The notes beneath the pieces are model-generated. The model made no database searches. It was not told where the DNA came from and saw only the letters and a list, made by a program, of their open reading frames with translations. The translations under genes were made by a program, and so were the position numbers. Shown here in pieces: positions 1 through 11,540 of a stretch of 64,000 nucleotides of DNA. This DNA comes from Henricia sp. BOLD:AAB3569 (taxonomy: Eukaryota > Echinodermata > Asteroidea > Spinulosida > Echinasteridae), in assembly GCA_037783545.1 (NCBI GenBank), contig JBBELK010000517.1:1674001-1738000 (forward strand), written 5' to 3'. How positions within the stretch are numbered: position 1 is the stretch's first letter; every line of letters begins with the position of its first letter.

Positions 1-616
1 GACACCAGTCAAGATAACCTGGAATTTCAGTTCTTCAAAACAAAGACCCACAAGCACATAATCAGTGGCATTTTTACATGTAAACATTACATGTAAAAAA
101 CAGAGGACCACCCAAGATGCTGGCTTGCATGACCAGTCAATATGTGACCACAGTGGTCTGGGTGGCCAGTGTTAAAAAACGTTATGGGGAAGCCCTACAA
201 ATAGGGCTGTAATTAGCTCTCTTTTCAAATCTGACTTATTACAGTCGCAAATGTAATAAGTCAGATTTGAAAAGCGAGCTAATTACAGCCCTATTTGTAG
301 GGCTAGGGGAAGCCCTGCTTTATGGACCAAATTTGTTATAAATTAGTTTACAAAACATTGGCAGTTTTTTTACGATATTCGCAAAATTTCAGAATGGTCA
401 TGATGGTAATGAGAAAAATTTGACAAATTATACGGTAGGCCTATCAAGATTTAATCACCAATCATAATGGGAAAAATGGGGGGTTAAAAAATGTGATCTG
501 AACACGCTCCTTTCTAAAGGGCATTTTTATATTTATATTCTAGTTGTGACAAATTCTGAAATTTTTATTCCCGTTTGCCTTTTGGTATTGACAAGTGACT
601 GTGGACTTATTTTCAG
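1..616 (+). other. FEN1 intron 1 (3' part), non-coding
   Basis: No reading frame here encodes the missing FEN1 N-terminus. The stretch ends in a tttcag acceptor at 611-616. It holds one strong hairpin (191-304) and AT-rich sequence; no other gene is seen. Confidence 0.75.
191..304. repeat. 53-bp perfect-arm foldback (hairpin) element
   Basis: Arms 191-243 and 252-304 are near-perfect reverse complements with an 8-base loop. Each outer end (AGCCCTACAAATAGGGCT) is itself palindromic. It would fold into a long hairpin in FEN1 pre-mRNA and is most simply a MITE or foldback element. Confidence 0.85.
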
Positions 617-3600
617 GCCGTAAGATAGCCATCGATGCATCCATGTGCATCTATCAGTTTCTCATCGCTGTGAGGCAAGATGGCTCCAACCTGACCAATG
701 AGGAGGGAGAAACTACAAGGTCAGTTTGTGCTTTCCACAATTTGCCAAATATTAGTTTTTGATGTTAATTGGGATCTGTTTTGCCCTTTAAAGGTAGTAT
801 ACATGATTGGTAAACCGTTACAAATAGTTTCATCTCCCTGTGTGATTAAAAATCAGCTCCGTACTTTGTCTAACTTCGCCCCAAAACCACTTCGCCCTGA
901 ACCCTAATTAATTAACACCATTCTCCTCGATGCAAACTAAACTTCACCTTCCCTTAAATATTAATATAATGAGCTTGCCCTCTTGTGATTATTCCATTGT
1001 TACTACGGTATGACGTCATGTGTAAATTGCCATTTTCAATGATGACAAGTGCACCATACGAAATGTTAAAACAATTGCACATTCGACAAGTTTTTTACTG
1101 TTTGAAAAATTCATTGGGAAAAACCAATCATTGTGGGAAAAAGACCCGCTTGGTACTTTTTTCAAAGTTTCATTTTGATTGTAAAGCGAGATTTCTGACA
1201 AGTAAAGTAGAGAATCCAACACCGATTTGATGGGGGCCGCCATATTTTGGCGAAGGACTTAAAGACACAGGCTCGTCAGTAATGCGCGCGTGCGCCAATC
1301 TCGCGCGTGCGAAATATGCAGCTCCATGCCTTTGCAAAAGAGCTGCATATTTTGTGGCACGAATTTGGCGCACGCGCGCATTACTGACGAGCCTGTGCCT
1401 TTAAAGTGACTCTTCCCTTCCTACAGGTCAACGTAAACAAAAAGTAATTTTTAGCCTTCTTAAAGTAGTCCCTATAGAGGACCACTTTTGACTCTGTCTG
1501 AAGATTCTAAATAATAAATTTTTCTCCTGCAGTCATCTGATGGGCATGTTCTACCGGACGATTCGAATGGTGGAAAATGGAATAAAACCAGTGTAAGTTA
1601 AGCAATCTCGAAGGACCAACACGGATCACCATTTTCTTCTAGACATTCACACTTCAGTCGTATGTTAACTCCCCCAATAAAAAAAACAAATTCCTACTTT
1701 TGATCTTAAAAAACTGTCATTTTCCAACGGATTTAAACCAAAATTTAAGATCACGTAAATGAGGACTGACAAATTTTATTTGTTGAGTTTCATCAGGTTT
1801 TAAAACAAAAAAAAAGCCATACATGTACGACAAAAAAAAAGACAAAGAAAAAAAAGTCAGTTTAAGAATTCGCCACTTTCGACTTGGCCTCCTTTAATGT
1901 CAATACATCGCTGGAGATGGTGTCAGAATGTGCAGGCTGCAGCCGAAAGCTTCTACAGAAATGCAGGATCACCCCTAATGTTATTGCAAACCATCTCAAT
2001 AGTTTCGTGCAACTCATCAAGAGGTGCAAGGGGGCATCGGACATAAACAATTTCCTTGACAATGGAGGATGCTAAGTCGAAAGTGGCAAATTCTGAAATT
2101 TATGTGTTTTTTTGTGTGGCGTTTAAATCTCACCCTCTCAGACAAAACTGATGAAATTTACTTAATAAATTGTGTCGGACCTTGTTTACATGATCTGAAA
2201 TTTTGGTTTAAATCCGTTGGTAAATGACAGTTATTTAATAATAATAATAATAGCCAGTTCTTATATAGCGCATTTCATTTAAGATCGAAAGTAGGACATG
2301 TTTTGTTTTTACACTTGGTACAACTGAAGTAAAAAGTAGTTTTTTAGTTTTTTTTGGTCTTTTGTGTTTCAAGCCAACAAAAGTGCAATGAATAGTTATG
2401 TATCCTTAACAGGGTGTCCCCCAAAGAATGTCCAGGGGCCAATTTCATAAAACATGTTACGCTTAATCAAAAATTTGGATTAAGCATAGCAGGAATATTC
2501 GCTCAAGCAAGGGCGTATTTCATAAAGCTTCTTGTTCTAAGCGCGCAAAGAGAGTGCACGCGCAACGCTGTCGTCTGTTTTGTTCGAACGCGTTCATCGT
2601 CTGCTTTCATAAGTAAACGTGAAAATTTTCAAATACCGTCATCGGTTATGTTTCCATTTTGGGATGATTATCACTACCACAGAAGACCCTTGCCTGTCGC
2701 TGACTGGAATATTTCAACAACAGCTGAAAGTTGTGTATCTGTTGGAAAATGTGTCTCGAATTTTGCCGAGAATAGCGAAGAAAAAAGATGGCGTCACGTT
2801 AGCAAAAAATCTGTAGGTTAGCATGCCGTTTGGTTTGCTAGTGTTTAAACAGTTTTATGAAATGGAGAGAGCACTGCTTAATCAAAAATCGGGTGCTAAC
2901 ATGTTTTATGAAATTGGGCCCAGGTCGAACCTGGCAACCTCAGAATCTAGGTTTCCCTTAGATCCTGATAGGGAATCTTCTTACATAAAAAATAGTCTTG
3001 AACCTGGACGAGTGTTCATTTATTTATTAATTTTTCATCCCAATCGCATTTTAAATTTGTTTAATAATTTTTCAGCTATGTCTTTGATGGCAAGCCTCCA
3101 GAACTCAAATCGGGCGAGCTGACCAAGCGTAAGGAGCGACGTAGTGAGGCAGAAAAAGAGCTTGAAAAGGCCAAGGAACTCGGCGATAGCGCCAATGTTG
3201 AGAAGTTTGAGCGGCGACTTGTGCGCGTAACATCGCAACACAACGATGAGTGCAAGGACCTGCTCAAGTTGATGGGGATTCCATCAGTAACGGTAACTCG
3301 TTTGTTTTTTATATTCAAACTCGTAAATGTGACCGTCCACCATGAATGACCCATAAAGTGCCAACATGTTTGTGTCCGTGGATTTGATACTTGCGACGCA
3401 TCGCAAGTCTCTACATGTATGTGAAATCGACCCCGGAATGGGTTTTCTGAGATCCCTAAAGTACAGTATTATTCTCCCCAGAAATGGGTAAATGTCACAT
3501 TTCATTACCCAGTGTTCTCCACCACCTGTTTTGTCCGGGCGCGTCGCCCGGACAAAATCAAAGAAGGTACCTTTAGCGCCCAGACAAAAAACATGGCCGC

Positions 3601-6600
3601 CCGGACAAAAATAATCCATTTTCCCCTCTAAAACACTTCAGAAGTACGGCTGAGTCATTCCAAAATTAGGTGTAAAGTCACCAAACATGTTTCGCTGGCC
3701 ACTGGTTTCATTATCGTTCACTAACCACGCATATTTATCGCATCGCCGACCTAATCCGTGATCGATAACGGCCATGACAATTGCATGAATCTGTTTTGAA
3801 CAGCGCCCTTACGCGGCGAACAGGGGGTTGATCAGTGTTCGCCGCATGAGGGCGCTGCTCAGTGCGCCCGGACAAAATGTTTTGCAGTGGAGAACACTGA
3901 TTACCGTTGCAATCATGTTTAAACAGGTCCCCTTGGACCTAGACATAATCATTGATGTATAACAGTCTCGAAAATTTTCCCTAATTGATTGGTCAATCAG
4001 TCCCTTGCTATCTACACGGTCACTGTATTCAACAAACTTCTGTTCTGATCAAGAATTTATATTATTATGTAAAATGAAGCTTTAGCGGACACCGTGCATT
4101 TCTGTTACTGTGCAGCACAGAGCCCAAATTCGATGTGCGTGCACACTGGGCGCATCACAAACACACGTGTACGCGCGCGTCATGGATCGAGGGATTGCAT
4201 ACAGGTGCAACGCGTGCCAGAGTACCGGTACAGTAACAAAAAATACTGTACATTAGTAACAAAAGGGCATGCATTTGTAAACCATGAAAAGAACTGAAGT
4301 TTTCAACACAAAACAGACAAAAATGTTGCGGAAATCTTACAAAACAAAGAAGATATATATATAACAATATATAGATTGTATATAACAATAATAATATTGG
4401 ATGTCTTTTCGGGTGATATGAGAATATACTGCACTCGTCATGAAAATACCAAACTCGCCTTCGGCTCGTTCCTTTTTTCATGAATCGTGCGGTATATTCT
4501 CATATCACCGTCAAAGCCATCCAATATTATATAATTAAAAACAAATTAAATTGTGTTTCTTGTTTGGGAGAGTATAAATATCTGTGTAGTATTCCAACGG
4601 AAGACATTTTGCCCTTTTCCCCACCAGGCCCCAAGCGAGGCTGAGGCTCAGTGTGCTGCCCTGGTGAAAGCTGGCAAGGTTTACGCCGTGGGAACGGAAG
4701 ACATGGACACTCTCACGTTTGGAGGCTCTGTCCTGTTGAGGCATCTATCTGCTAGTGAAGCCAGGTAAATTGATAATGCAAGAGAATACGTTCAAGAACA
4801 GACAATTCATTTCATCGCGCTCAATCTTTACATTAATAACAATTATTATGCTGCAAATGCATTGCTGTTTATTTGTGAAATTTGTAGTATACACCAATAC
4901 GGTAACTAAGGTCTCCTTCCCTGTACATCCGCCATAGCTGGGGGGCTTCCACTGAATGAACTGTATGTTTTTGCTGTTGCTGAAGCTGCATTTGTTTACT
5001 TCGAACAAGTTGCGCGTCTTTGTAGGGTTGTGTACGCGAAGGCGGGCGCGTCGTGTGTACACGAAGGAGGCACGTCGCGTGCACGCGGAGGGGGCGCGTT
5101 CATGCATGTATTGGATGAGCGCTTTTCGTTCTAACAGCAACACAAAACGCACAGCCCATGCACTGGACGTCCCCCAGCTATGGCGGATATACAGGGAAAG
5201 AGACCTTAGTTACCGGATTGGCCTATATGTCACTTCTTAATAATGACAACCCTTTTTGATGTGCGTATTTTACAGGAAATTGCCAGTTCAAGAATTCAAT
5301 CTGCAGCGAGTCCTCAGTGGACTAGGGCTCTCACAAGAAGAGGTACTATAGTAATGCATAATTTGGATAAGAAAGTTTGTGGTACAAAATGCAGGGTTTT
5401 GCTGTGATGATAATGATGGAACCTTAAGCAGGGTTCACACTATCGCGGAAAAATCACATTGTCGCGCTGCGCTCAAGGCATTGCATGAGCTCTCAATCGC
5501 CAATCAATCCAAAATTAGAAAATTGAACTCCAGTAACTCGGGGCTTCTCTGATACCTCATTGGCTGCATGTTGGAAAGGTCAACGCACAGCTCGAAACGT
5601 TTGCGCGTCGCGACCGGCCGTGCACATGCTGCAAACCAGCTCCTGTACAAACCTATAGAGCAGCTGCACGCAAAGCCGTTTTTCCGCGATAGTGTGAACG
5701 CCCCTTCATACAGGGTGTCCCAACCTCAGAATTGCGGTTTCTTTGAATTAAGTTCACAAGTGCTGCACATTGACTTCATGGAACTTCATTTCACAGCCCG
5801 TACGCTGTGGGCTGAGTTGCATGAAGTGTCTTCCACCTAAACATCGAGACACATAGGTGGGTGACGCCATTGGCAGCCGACTGACTACCTGAGACACCAG
5901 GGAATCGCCTTACTCCTCAACGGCTTTAATTCTCTTCCGAAGAATGGAGTAATTGTGTTTAAGTGCCTTGCTCAAGGGCACAGGTACCACGGCCAGATGT
6001 CGAACCATGTTGGGAGTCAATGACCTAAACTACTCGGCCATGGTATCCCACATGACCTATATTATACATGCAAGGGGCGTTCGAGACCCTTCACCGGGTA
6101 ACGGGGGGTTTACACTGGGGGAGGCCCCCAGAACATGCAAAACGAACGACACAGGGTCTCGCTTTGAATTCTGGGAACACGTGGTCAAAGGTTGTTGCCG
6201 GGTGGTGCTTTAAAAACGCCGTTATCGTTTGACTCGGGATGAAAAATGAAGCCGGCGCCACGCAAAAATAGTAGCCCTAAAGTACCGAAATAAACTTTGT
6301 CAATGCCCACAGACATCTACTGATTCAGCAAAATGTATTTACAGCCCAATTCCCTCCTATTTTGTGTCATAAATAAGTGTTTTTCTTCGTACTCACGTCG
6401 CGATTCCAAACTGTCCGCCATGTTTTACTACTCGCGGTTACTAGGTGACGTCATTGCACCTTGCTTTACACCATAGACCAGCCCGCAAGCTCGGGTAGTG
6501 GTGGCTGCCACCGGGGCAGACTCGTGTAGCACGTGATGGCTAAAAGAACGCTCCGGTGTAAGTTGGTGTTACCCGGTGTCAGCATCTCGAACGCCCCTAT

Positions 6601-9600
6601 AGGTCATTTGGAACCAAATGCATGTGACTGTTTTAAGAATATGGGCTCTTCGTTAAGTGTAAATTTGATATATCTGTGATATTTTGTTTTTCCATTAGTT
6701 TGTCGATCTGTGCATTCTGATGGGCTGTGACTATTGCGGAAGCATCAAGGGCATTGGCCCAAAGAGGGCAATTGATCTCATCCAGAAACACAAATCCATC
6801 GATGAAATACTCAAGAATATTGACACAAAGGTAGGACCACTCAGATACTGTCATAATATGTATTCCAATTGATTACTAGACTTCGAAATCTGAAGGATAT
6901 AAATCATGGTTGGGTCGAATCTCCCTCTGCTCAAGTCCCAAGTCAAGTCAACTAGTCACGGTAGTAAATTTGTTCAGGCTAATTTCAAAATTTCTCTAAA
7001 TTCTGAAACTTGTAGGCATGTGGAGTATTTTTATTTTCATGAATTTCGAAAATAAAAACAAGCAGAAAATAATGCAGTGGGTACCAACTGCAAACTAAGG
7101 CCGAATTACTTGAAATTAATCAAAATTTAAACATTTCTTTTGTAATTAAGTTGACAGCAAAATATCCACTTAACAACTTCATTATGTATGACTGCATAAA
7201 GCTTCTGTGTGCTGAAAATTCCCACTCTCAGATTGACTGGTTTTTTTTTTTTTCAATCAAAAAGTGGAGAAAATTGGTTTATTTTGTTGCTCGGTATACA
7301 ATGGCTTTGTCCTGAAATATAGATAAAATTATTTAAGTCAGCTTGGCATTCTGATTTACCAACTGTTATTTTTTTTTTTTCGTCAGAAACACCCACCCCC
7401 TGAAGACTGGCTGTACAAGGAAGCCAGGCAACTCTTTGTCAAGCCAGACGTCACTCCAGGAGATGATATTGATGTAAGAAATGTGGCCAAAATATGAACA
7501 CATTGATAGAGTGGGCAATTTGCAGATATAAGGTTGACAAAAGGGGAATGCGTGAACGGCGAACGGCAAGCAGCTACATGTAGCGAGTTGAAACTTAAAC
7601 GAAGAGAAATATTGCCAGCATAGCAGTTTGTTCATATACACCCTAGGGAGTTAGAGTTAATAAGAGGTCCGTAAATTGTTGCAGAATATTTCGTCCAAAC
7701 AGGAACCTTTTCAGTAAAAAGTCCTTTTGCACGGCAGCCATGTTAGGGGCCAATCATTTTGTGTGATCACCAACATTTTTAAAGGTACGTGCAGGACCAT
7801 GCAAGCACTGATTGGAATTTACCTTTTTGGGGGTTTTGTTTTAGCTAAAGTGGATTGAGCCCGATGAAGGTGGTCTTGTGAAGTTTATGTGCGAACAAAA
7901 GGGATTCGGGTAAGTATTGGTCATAATTTAGGTAAATTTCATAAATTGCATGTTTTGTTCCATAACTTTTTATTGGTAGATTGTTATTGATATGTTTCCA
8001 AAATAAAGCTAATAACTTTAAGAAACCCCAACAAAATTACTGAGAGAAACATTGTCTGTTTGATCTTATTGAACGCTGGTTTTCCAAGCACAGAGTCGTT
8101 TCCTTTATATTATATTTTGTTTGTGTCCGTGGGCAAGACACTTAATTACCAATTGCCTCGCCAACCCAAGCGATATTTTTGGGGAATGCTACAATCCAAG
8201 TGCTGATAGGGTTGTGTGCAACTAGCCAGGCAGCCACCTAGTTGAAGCGAGATGATTCTGGTTATTCCATAAGGGCAGTGATAATAGTGGCTACGGCGCC
8301 TTTGAATGACAGTGAATGTTAGATACTGTGCGCCTAATAAATGCTGTACCATTATTATTATTATTATTATAGTGCTGCTGCATCTTGCAGTTAGACCAGC
8401 TTGAACAAACTAGCTAAAATAAATGTCTTTTGTCTTGATCATTTCTTTCGTAAACTTTCCATCAAGTTTGTTTTTGTTGAAAATTATTCAGTTTTCGGCT
8501 ATTCAGATTTGAGATACACTCGGCAAAAGAAGTTCTTGGACACTTGTAAAAGTTCAAATAATTTTTAAAAATAATTCATAAAAAGCACATTATTGTATAT
8601 CAATATGACCACACAATAGTTCTCTACCAGCATGATATGGAGTTAACGCGTGAGCAATCATGCATTGCTGGTTACACGCATTAAACAATAGCAAGTACAG
8701 TAACAGAAAATTGCAAGAAATGGAGCATTCAGTTATTCAATTGTGAAACAGTTTATGTGGCATAATGATCCATTGAAAGAAAAAAGCAGTATGTTTCTTT
8801 GCTGGGGGTTCATTATTGAACAAATCCCGTGCACATTGTCAAGTCAAAATTAAATGCCATTTTGAAAAGAAGAGGAAATTATCCATCTTGGATGCATCAT
8901 TATTCCACTGGAATTGTTAACAAAATTTAGGCCTGCAGGATGGACATGATTATTAGCATTTGAATGCTCCATTTCTTGCAATTTTCTGTTACTGTACTTG
9001 CTATTGTTCAATGCGTGTAACCAGCCATGCATGATTGCTCACGCGTTAACTCCATATCATGCTGGTAGAGAACTATTGTGTGGTCATATTGATATACAAT
9101 AATGTGCTTTTTATGAATTATTTTTAAAAATTATTTGAACTTTTACCAGTGTCCAAGAACTTCTTTTGCCGAGTGTATATCACACGAGAGGTGAAAAGTA
9201 CTATTTCTGAAATCTGGTTGTTGGGAGCTCAGAAACTGTATTAATGTAATTTTTTTGTAAATTCTGATTTGAATAAAGTGAGGATCGCATCCGGAATGGT
9301 GTGAAGAAACTGATGAAAGGGAGACAGGGTTCCACGCAGGGCAGGCTAGACAGTTTCTTCAAGGTGCTACCACCGACAGAATCAGCAAAGAGGAAGGTAG
9401 GGTCATAAAAAAGAAATCGCTTTGTTCGACGAAGATTTAATCATTGTTAGTTAATGAAGCGTGTGTTCACATATCACTTAATGAAGATTGAACGATGAGC
9501 GGTGCCGTTTACATTAGGCAACCGCAAAAAAGATTGAATGAAGCCGTGGGGTGCGCGTTCAACAGCACAATACGTATGCCGGTATTGGCCATCCCAGCAT

Positions 9601-10424
9601 ACCAAAAACACGGTATTCCCAATACGTATTGCATCCCAAGCAATCCCAACTCGAATGTGGTACGCTTTCCATACCCTGGCTACGGCCGGGGTTTTAAGTC
9701 AATATTTTGCTCGGACATTCGGCGTACGAAGCAGAATTTAAAAGTGTTTATTCTTCGACTTTGGAAGACCACTGCCAGCTGAGTTAGCAGCTTTGATTTG
9801 CAATTTAATTGTCAGAATCTTGGCGTTTAGCCGTAGTGCTTTACAAACGGTGTTGTCTACAGTAGCCATGTTTGATCGTACGTTTTGGGATGCAATCATT
9901 CAACAAGCCTTTTCGGTATTGTGCTGTTGAACACTCCTCTGGTCGCACATTTTGTCGAGCTTTAAGCATGAAGTGTCTGATGCGCTGTGGTTTTCGAGTG
10001 GTGCATTAAAAAACAATGCTTGCTACGCGCTCATGCAACCAGGCCTGCCAAATTGCTTCGTCTAACGAAAGGAACATTCATATTACAAAACTCTTCGTCG
10101 AACGAAGCGATTTTTCCAGTAAGAACAGGGTCAAGGAGAATCTTTCTGGGGAATTTTACTGTGGGCCAAATTGTGGTTATAACAGTGTTGGGCTACTGTG
10201 GCTGTGGGGTTTGCTTTAGTTTTCTCGTGCAAACATGTCCCTGATTCTACTGCCAAGTTTGCCGTCCTTAAATTGCAGCATACATTTTCATAGAAAGAAT
10301 TTAAGTAAACATACTTCTGCAAGTGTCACTATCTTTTTTTTTCATTGTTCAGAGTACTGACTCGAAAGGATCCCAGAAGAAAAAGCCCAAAACAAGTGGA
10401 GGTGGATTCAAGAAACCAAGATAG
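617..10424 (+). CDS. FEN1: Flap endonuclease 1, 5'-partial (first coding exon upstream of window)
   Basis: Structure-specific 5' nuclease that removes RNA/DNA flaps in Okazaki-fragment maturation and long-patch base-excision repair, working with PCNA in the nucleus. Coding exons: 617-719, 1533-1592, 3076-3292, 4628-4764, 5276-5342, 6699-6830, 7387-7473, 7845-7909, 9279-9396 and 10353-10424 (stop TAG). All introns are GT-AG and every phase is consistent. The visible 352 residues plus the ~27 missing N-terminal ones give about 379, against 380 in human. All seven metal-ligand acidic residues of the family are present: Asp in IDAS, Asp in FDGKPP, two Glu in APSEAEA, two Asp in EDMD and Asp in CDYC. 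The PCNA-binding PIP box reads QGRLDSFF (exon 9) and is followed by a basic tail, [15 protein letters not shown], probably the nuclear localisation signal. The gene starts inside codon Gly28 (human numbering), so the N-terminal exon must lie left of position 1. Identity is very secure. Confidence 0.97.
794..906. repeat. Half-copy of TTAA-flanked MITE family A
   Basis: Starts TTTAAAGGTAGTATACATG and continues through the family's CTGTGTGATT block to its centre (CTTCGCCCCAAAACCACTTC). The second half is missing. Related copies lie at 10592, 35146, 37937, 46951 and 48718. Confidence 0.7.
1258..1405. repeat. TTAA-flanked MITE family B
   Basis: Inverted repeat of about 38 bp: ACACAGGCTCGTCAG at the left against CTGACGAGCCTGTG at the right. 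TTAA lies at both ends, and an inner hairpin (GCAGCTC/GAGCTGC) is present. A shorter copy sits at 42660-42756. Non-coding. Confidence 0.8.
1692..2296. repeat. MITE family C with a SINE fragment inserted in its right arm
   Basis: The terminal inverted repeat runs from TCCTACTTTTGATCTT at 1692 to its reverse complement, which ends at 2296 (about 56 bp). The right arm is interrupted at 2237-2280. Diverged copies lie at 24703-25160, 40540-40755 and 48405-49275. The short reading frames inside (about 65 residues) are not gene-like. Confidence 0.75.
2237..2280 (+). repeat. SINE 3'-tail fragment nested in a MITE
   Basis: An (AAT)n run, then TTCTTATATAGCGCATTTCA, the block also present in the SINEs at 15924, 29546 and 44998. 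It is flanked by ATTT on both sides, a possible target-site duplication. Confidence 0.6.
2434..2922. repeat. Inverted-repeat element, GGGGCCAATTTCATAAA family
   Basis: Left end AGGGGCCAATTTCATAAAAC matches the reverse complement of the right end (GTTTTATGAAATTGGGCCC). A second family member is at 36690-36934. The 135-residue open frame inside (2414-2821) resembles no protein I know and is treated as chance. Confidence 0.7.
3510..3899. repeat. MITE with CAGTGTTCTCCA termini
   Basis: The termini CAGTGTTCTCCA and TGGAGAACACTG bracket several copies of GCCCGGACAAAA in both orientations. An internal GGCGAACA hairpin lies near 3800-3855. It lies in FEN1 intron 3. Confidence 0.7.
4058..4536. repeat. 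Composite palindrome element, family P (reverse copy)
   Basis: One end is TATTATGTAAAATGAAGC, and the other is a 150-bp palindrome (4388-4536) built on ATATTGGATG...GGTGATATGAGAATATA. The other copies, at 22540-23265 and 38876-39338, are in the opposite orientation. Confidence 0.75.
4901..5214. repeat. MITE with ~42-bp inverted ends
   Basis: GGTAACTAAGGTCTCCTTCC at the left matches the reverse complement of the right end (5170-5214). The centre is GC-rich with CGCGT motifs. It fills most of FEN1 intron 4. Confidence 0.75.
5431..5702. repeat. MITE with GGGTTCACACTATCGCGG ends
   Basis: Left GTTCACACTATCGCGGAAAA, right TTTTTCCGCGATAGTGTGAAC. The interior shows no gene-like coding. Confidence 0.7.
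5830..6055 (-). repeat. tRNA-derived SINE, truncated
   Basis: Shares the blocks TTCCACCTAAACATCGAGA, GCCTTGCTCAAGGGCACAGG and a degenerate box-B/tRNA region ending ACTCGGCCATGG with the full-length SINE at 44357-44709 and the copy at 58261. The tRNA head is at the right, so transcription would run leftward. Confidence 0.6.
6073..6599. repeat. MITE with AGGGGCGTTCGAGA ends
   Basis: Left end GGGGCGTTCGAGACCCTTCA is mirrored by the right end (ATCTCGAACGCCCC). An inner ACCGGGTAAC/GTTACCCGGT pair extends the arms to about 30 bp. It lies in FEN1 intron 5. Confidence 0.7.
8117..8372 (+). repeat. SINE 3' portion with (ATT)n tail
   Basis: Carries TCCGTGGGCAAGACACTTAA and a 3' end GTGCGCCTAATAAATGC followed by repeated ATT. 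The tRNA head is missing. It lies in FEN1 intron 8. Confidence 0.6.
8514..9178. repeat. Long-terminal-inverted-repeat element (~220-bp arms)
   Basis: Positions 8514-8733 and 8959-9178 are near-perfect reverse complements. The ends read TACACTCGGCAAAAGAAGTT, flanked by TA. It carries no transposase. It shares its terminal motif with the elements at 30243 and 51963, although the arm interiors differ. Confidence 0.85.
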
Positions 10425-10591
10425 GAAACACACTTTTGCCATTTAAATGTTTAATATCAGGAACATTTCAAGAAAATTGTGAAAATAGTTTCATATGAAC
10501 AGTACAAACGGCTAATGTTTTAAATGTACCTAAGTAAATGTGACAGGTTCACAAGCTTCATGTCAAAAGAAATGAACAAAGTTAACTTGTT

Positions 10592-10977
10592 AAAGGTAGA
10601 ACACATGATTGGTATCTTGAAAATCAGAAGTGTTCACAGATTTAGACATAACTTATACACAATATAAACATGATGATGGTAGAAAATCTCCCTTGAAATG
10701 GTTTTGTCCAAAGTGCTATATTCTTTGAGAAATGAGTAAAACAATTAATTTTCGTCTCATGAGGCGAAAATTCCCTTCGCCCCCAAACCACTCCGTACAC
10801 AGGGCAAAGTGGTTTTTGGGCGAAATGACTGGAAAGCTTTTTTTGATTGTTTTCTCAAAAGTTTGACGAAGTACGAAGCTGACTTTTACTCAGGTTGGTT
10901 TTAATCATGCATATCTTCAATCACACAGGGGGATAAAACTATTTGTAACAGTTTACCAATCATGTGTTCTACCTTTT
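10592..10977. repeat. TTAA-flanked MITE family A, near full length
   Basis: Termini TTAAAGGTAGAACACATGAT and ACCAATCATGTGTTCTACCT. The centre carries degenerate copies of CACTTCGCCC/GGGCGAAGTGG. It lies just downstream of the FEN1 stop and may be part of the 3' UTR. Confidence 0.75.
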
Positions 10978-11128
10978 ATAATGCATGAACATGTACTGAT
11001 GAAATATTTGATTGACTTGAACATTATTTAATTGTTCATGAGTAGAAGTAAATGGCTAAGGATCAAGACTTACATGCCAAAGGTGAAGTTTGTAGTCGAG
11101 GCCCGAGGGGCAGTATTCAATTCAATAT

Positions 11129-11436
11129 TTAAAGGCCCATTGTATCATTTGCAATGACCCGATTTTGTTTTTCATGAGTTGACGAGAAAAACCTTACTTA
11201 AAGTGTTGATAGCAATGGTAACAAACACCACATGAATTTATTTCTGTCCAAAATGGTATTTCATGCTGGAAATTGACAACCGAAGGTGGTTTTCTAAAAA
11301 ACAAAATTTTAAAAATCCATATATAGATTTTCAAGGTTTTCTGAAGCATTGATGCATTCTTCCTTAGATATGTTACACTCTTATTCCACGAATCTGTAAA
11401 AAGTTTTATCTTGCAAATGATACATAGAGCCTTTAA
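11129..11436. repeat. TTAA-flanked MITE family D
   Basis: Starts TTAAAGGCCCATTGTATC and ends GATACATAGAGCCTTTAA, with TTAA on both sides. Two further copies abut at 49746-50406. Confidence 0.75.
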
Positions 11437-11540
11437 TAATATAATTTTAAAACATAAAATAAGGTCAGATTTTTCCCAACCAGAAATAAGTTGAGGGGTT
11501 CTTTAGGAGTTTTACTTGAAAGTCTTGCATCCAATCTTTA

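Larger units (their letters stand above)
10425..11540. other. Convergent FEN1/LRRC69 3' intergenic region
   Basis: The stretch between the two stop codons holds the FEN1 3' UTR, a full family-A MITE (10592-10977) and a family-D MITE (11129-11436). I see no AATAAA on the plus strand before the second MITE. A minus-strand ATTAAA (11432-11437), inside the MITE terminus, could serve LRRC69 polyadenylation. Confidence 0.6.

Noticed and set aside
2414..2821. 135-residue open frame in FEN1 intron 3
   Set aside because: Overlaps an inverted-repeat element and has no family match.
3284..3619. 111-residue minus-strand frame
   Set aside because: Straddles the end of a FEN1 exon and a MITE terminus; chance frame.
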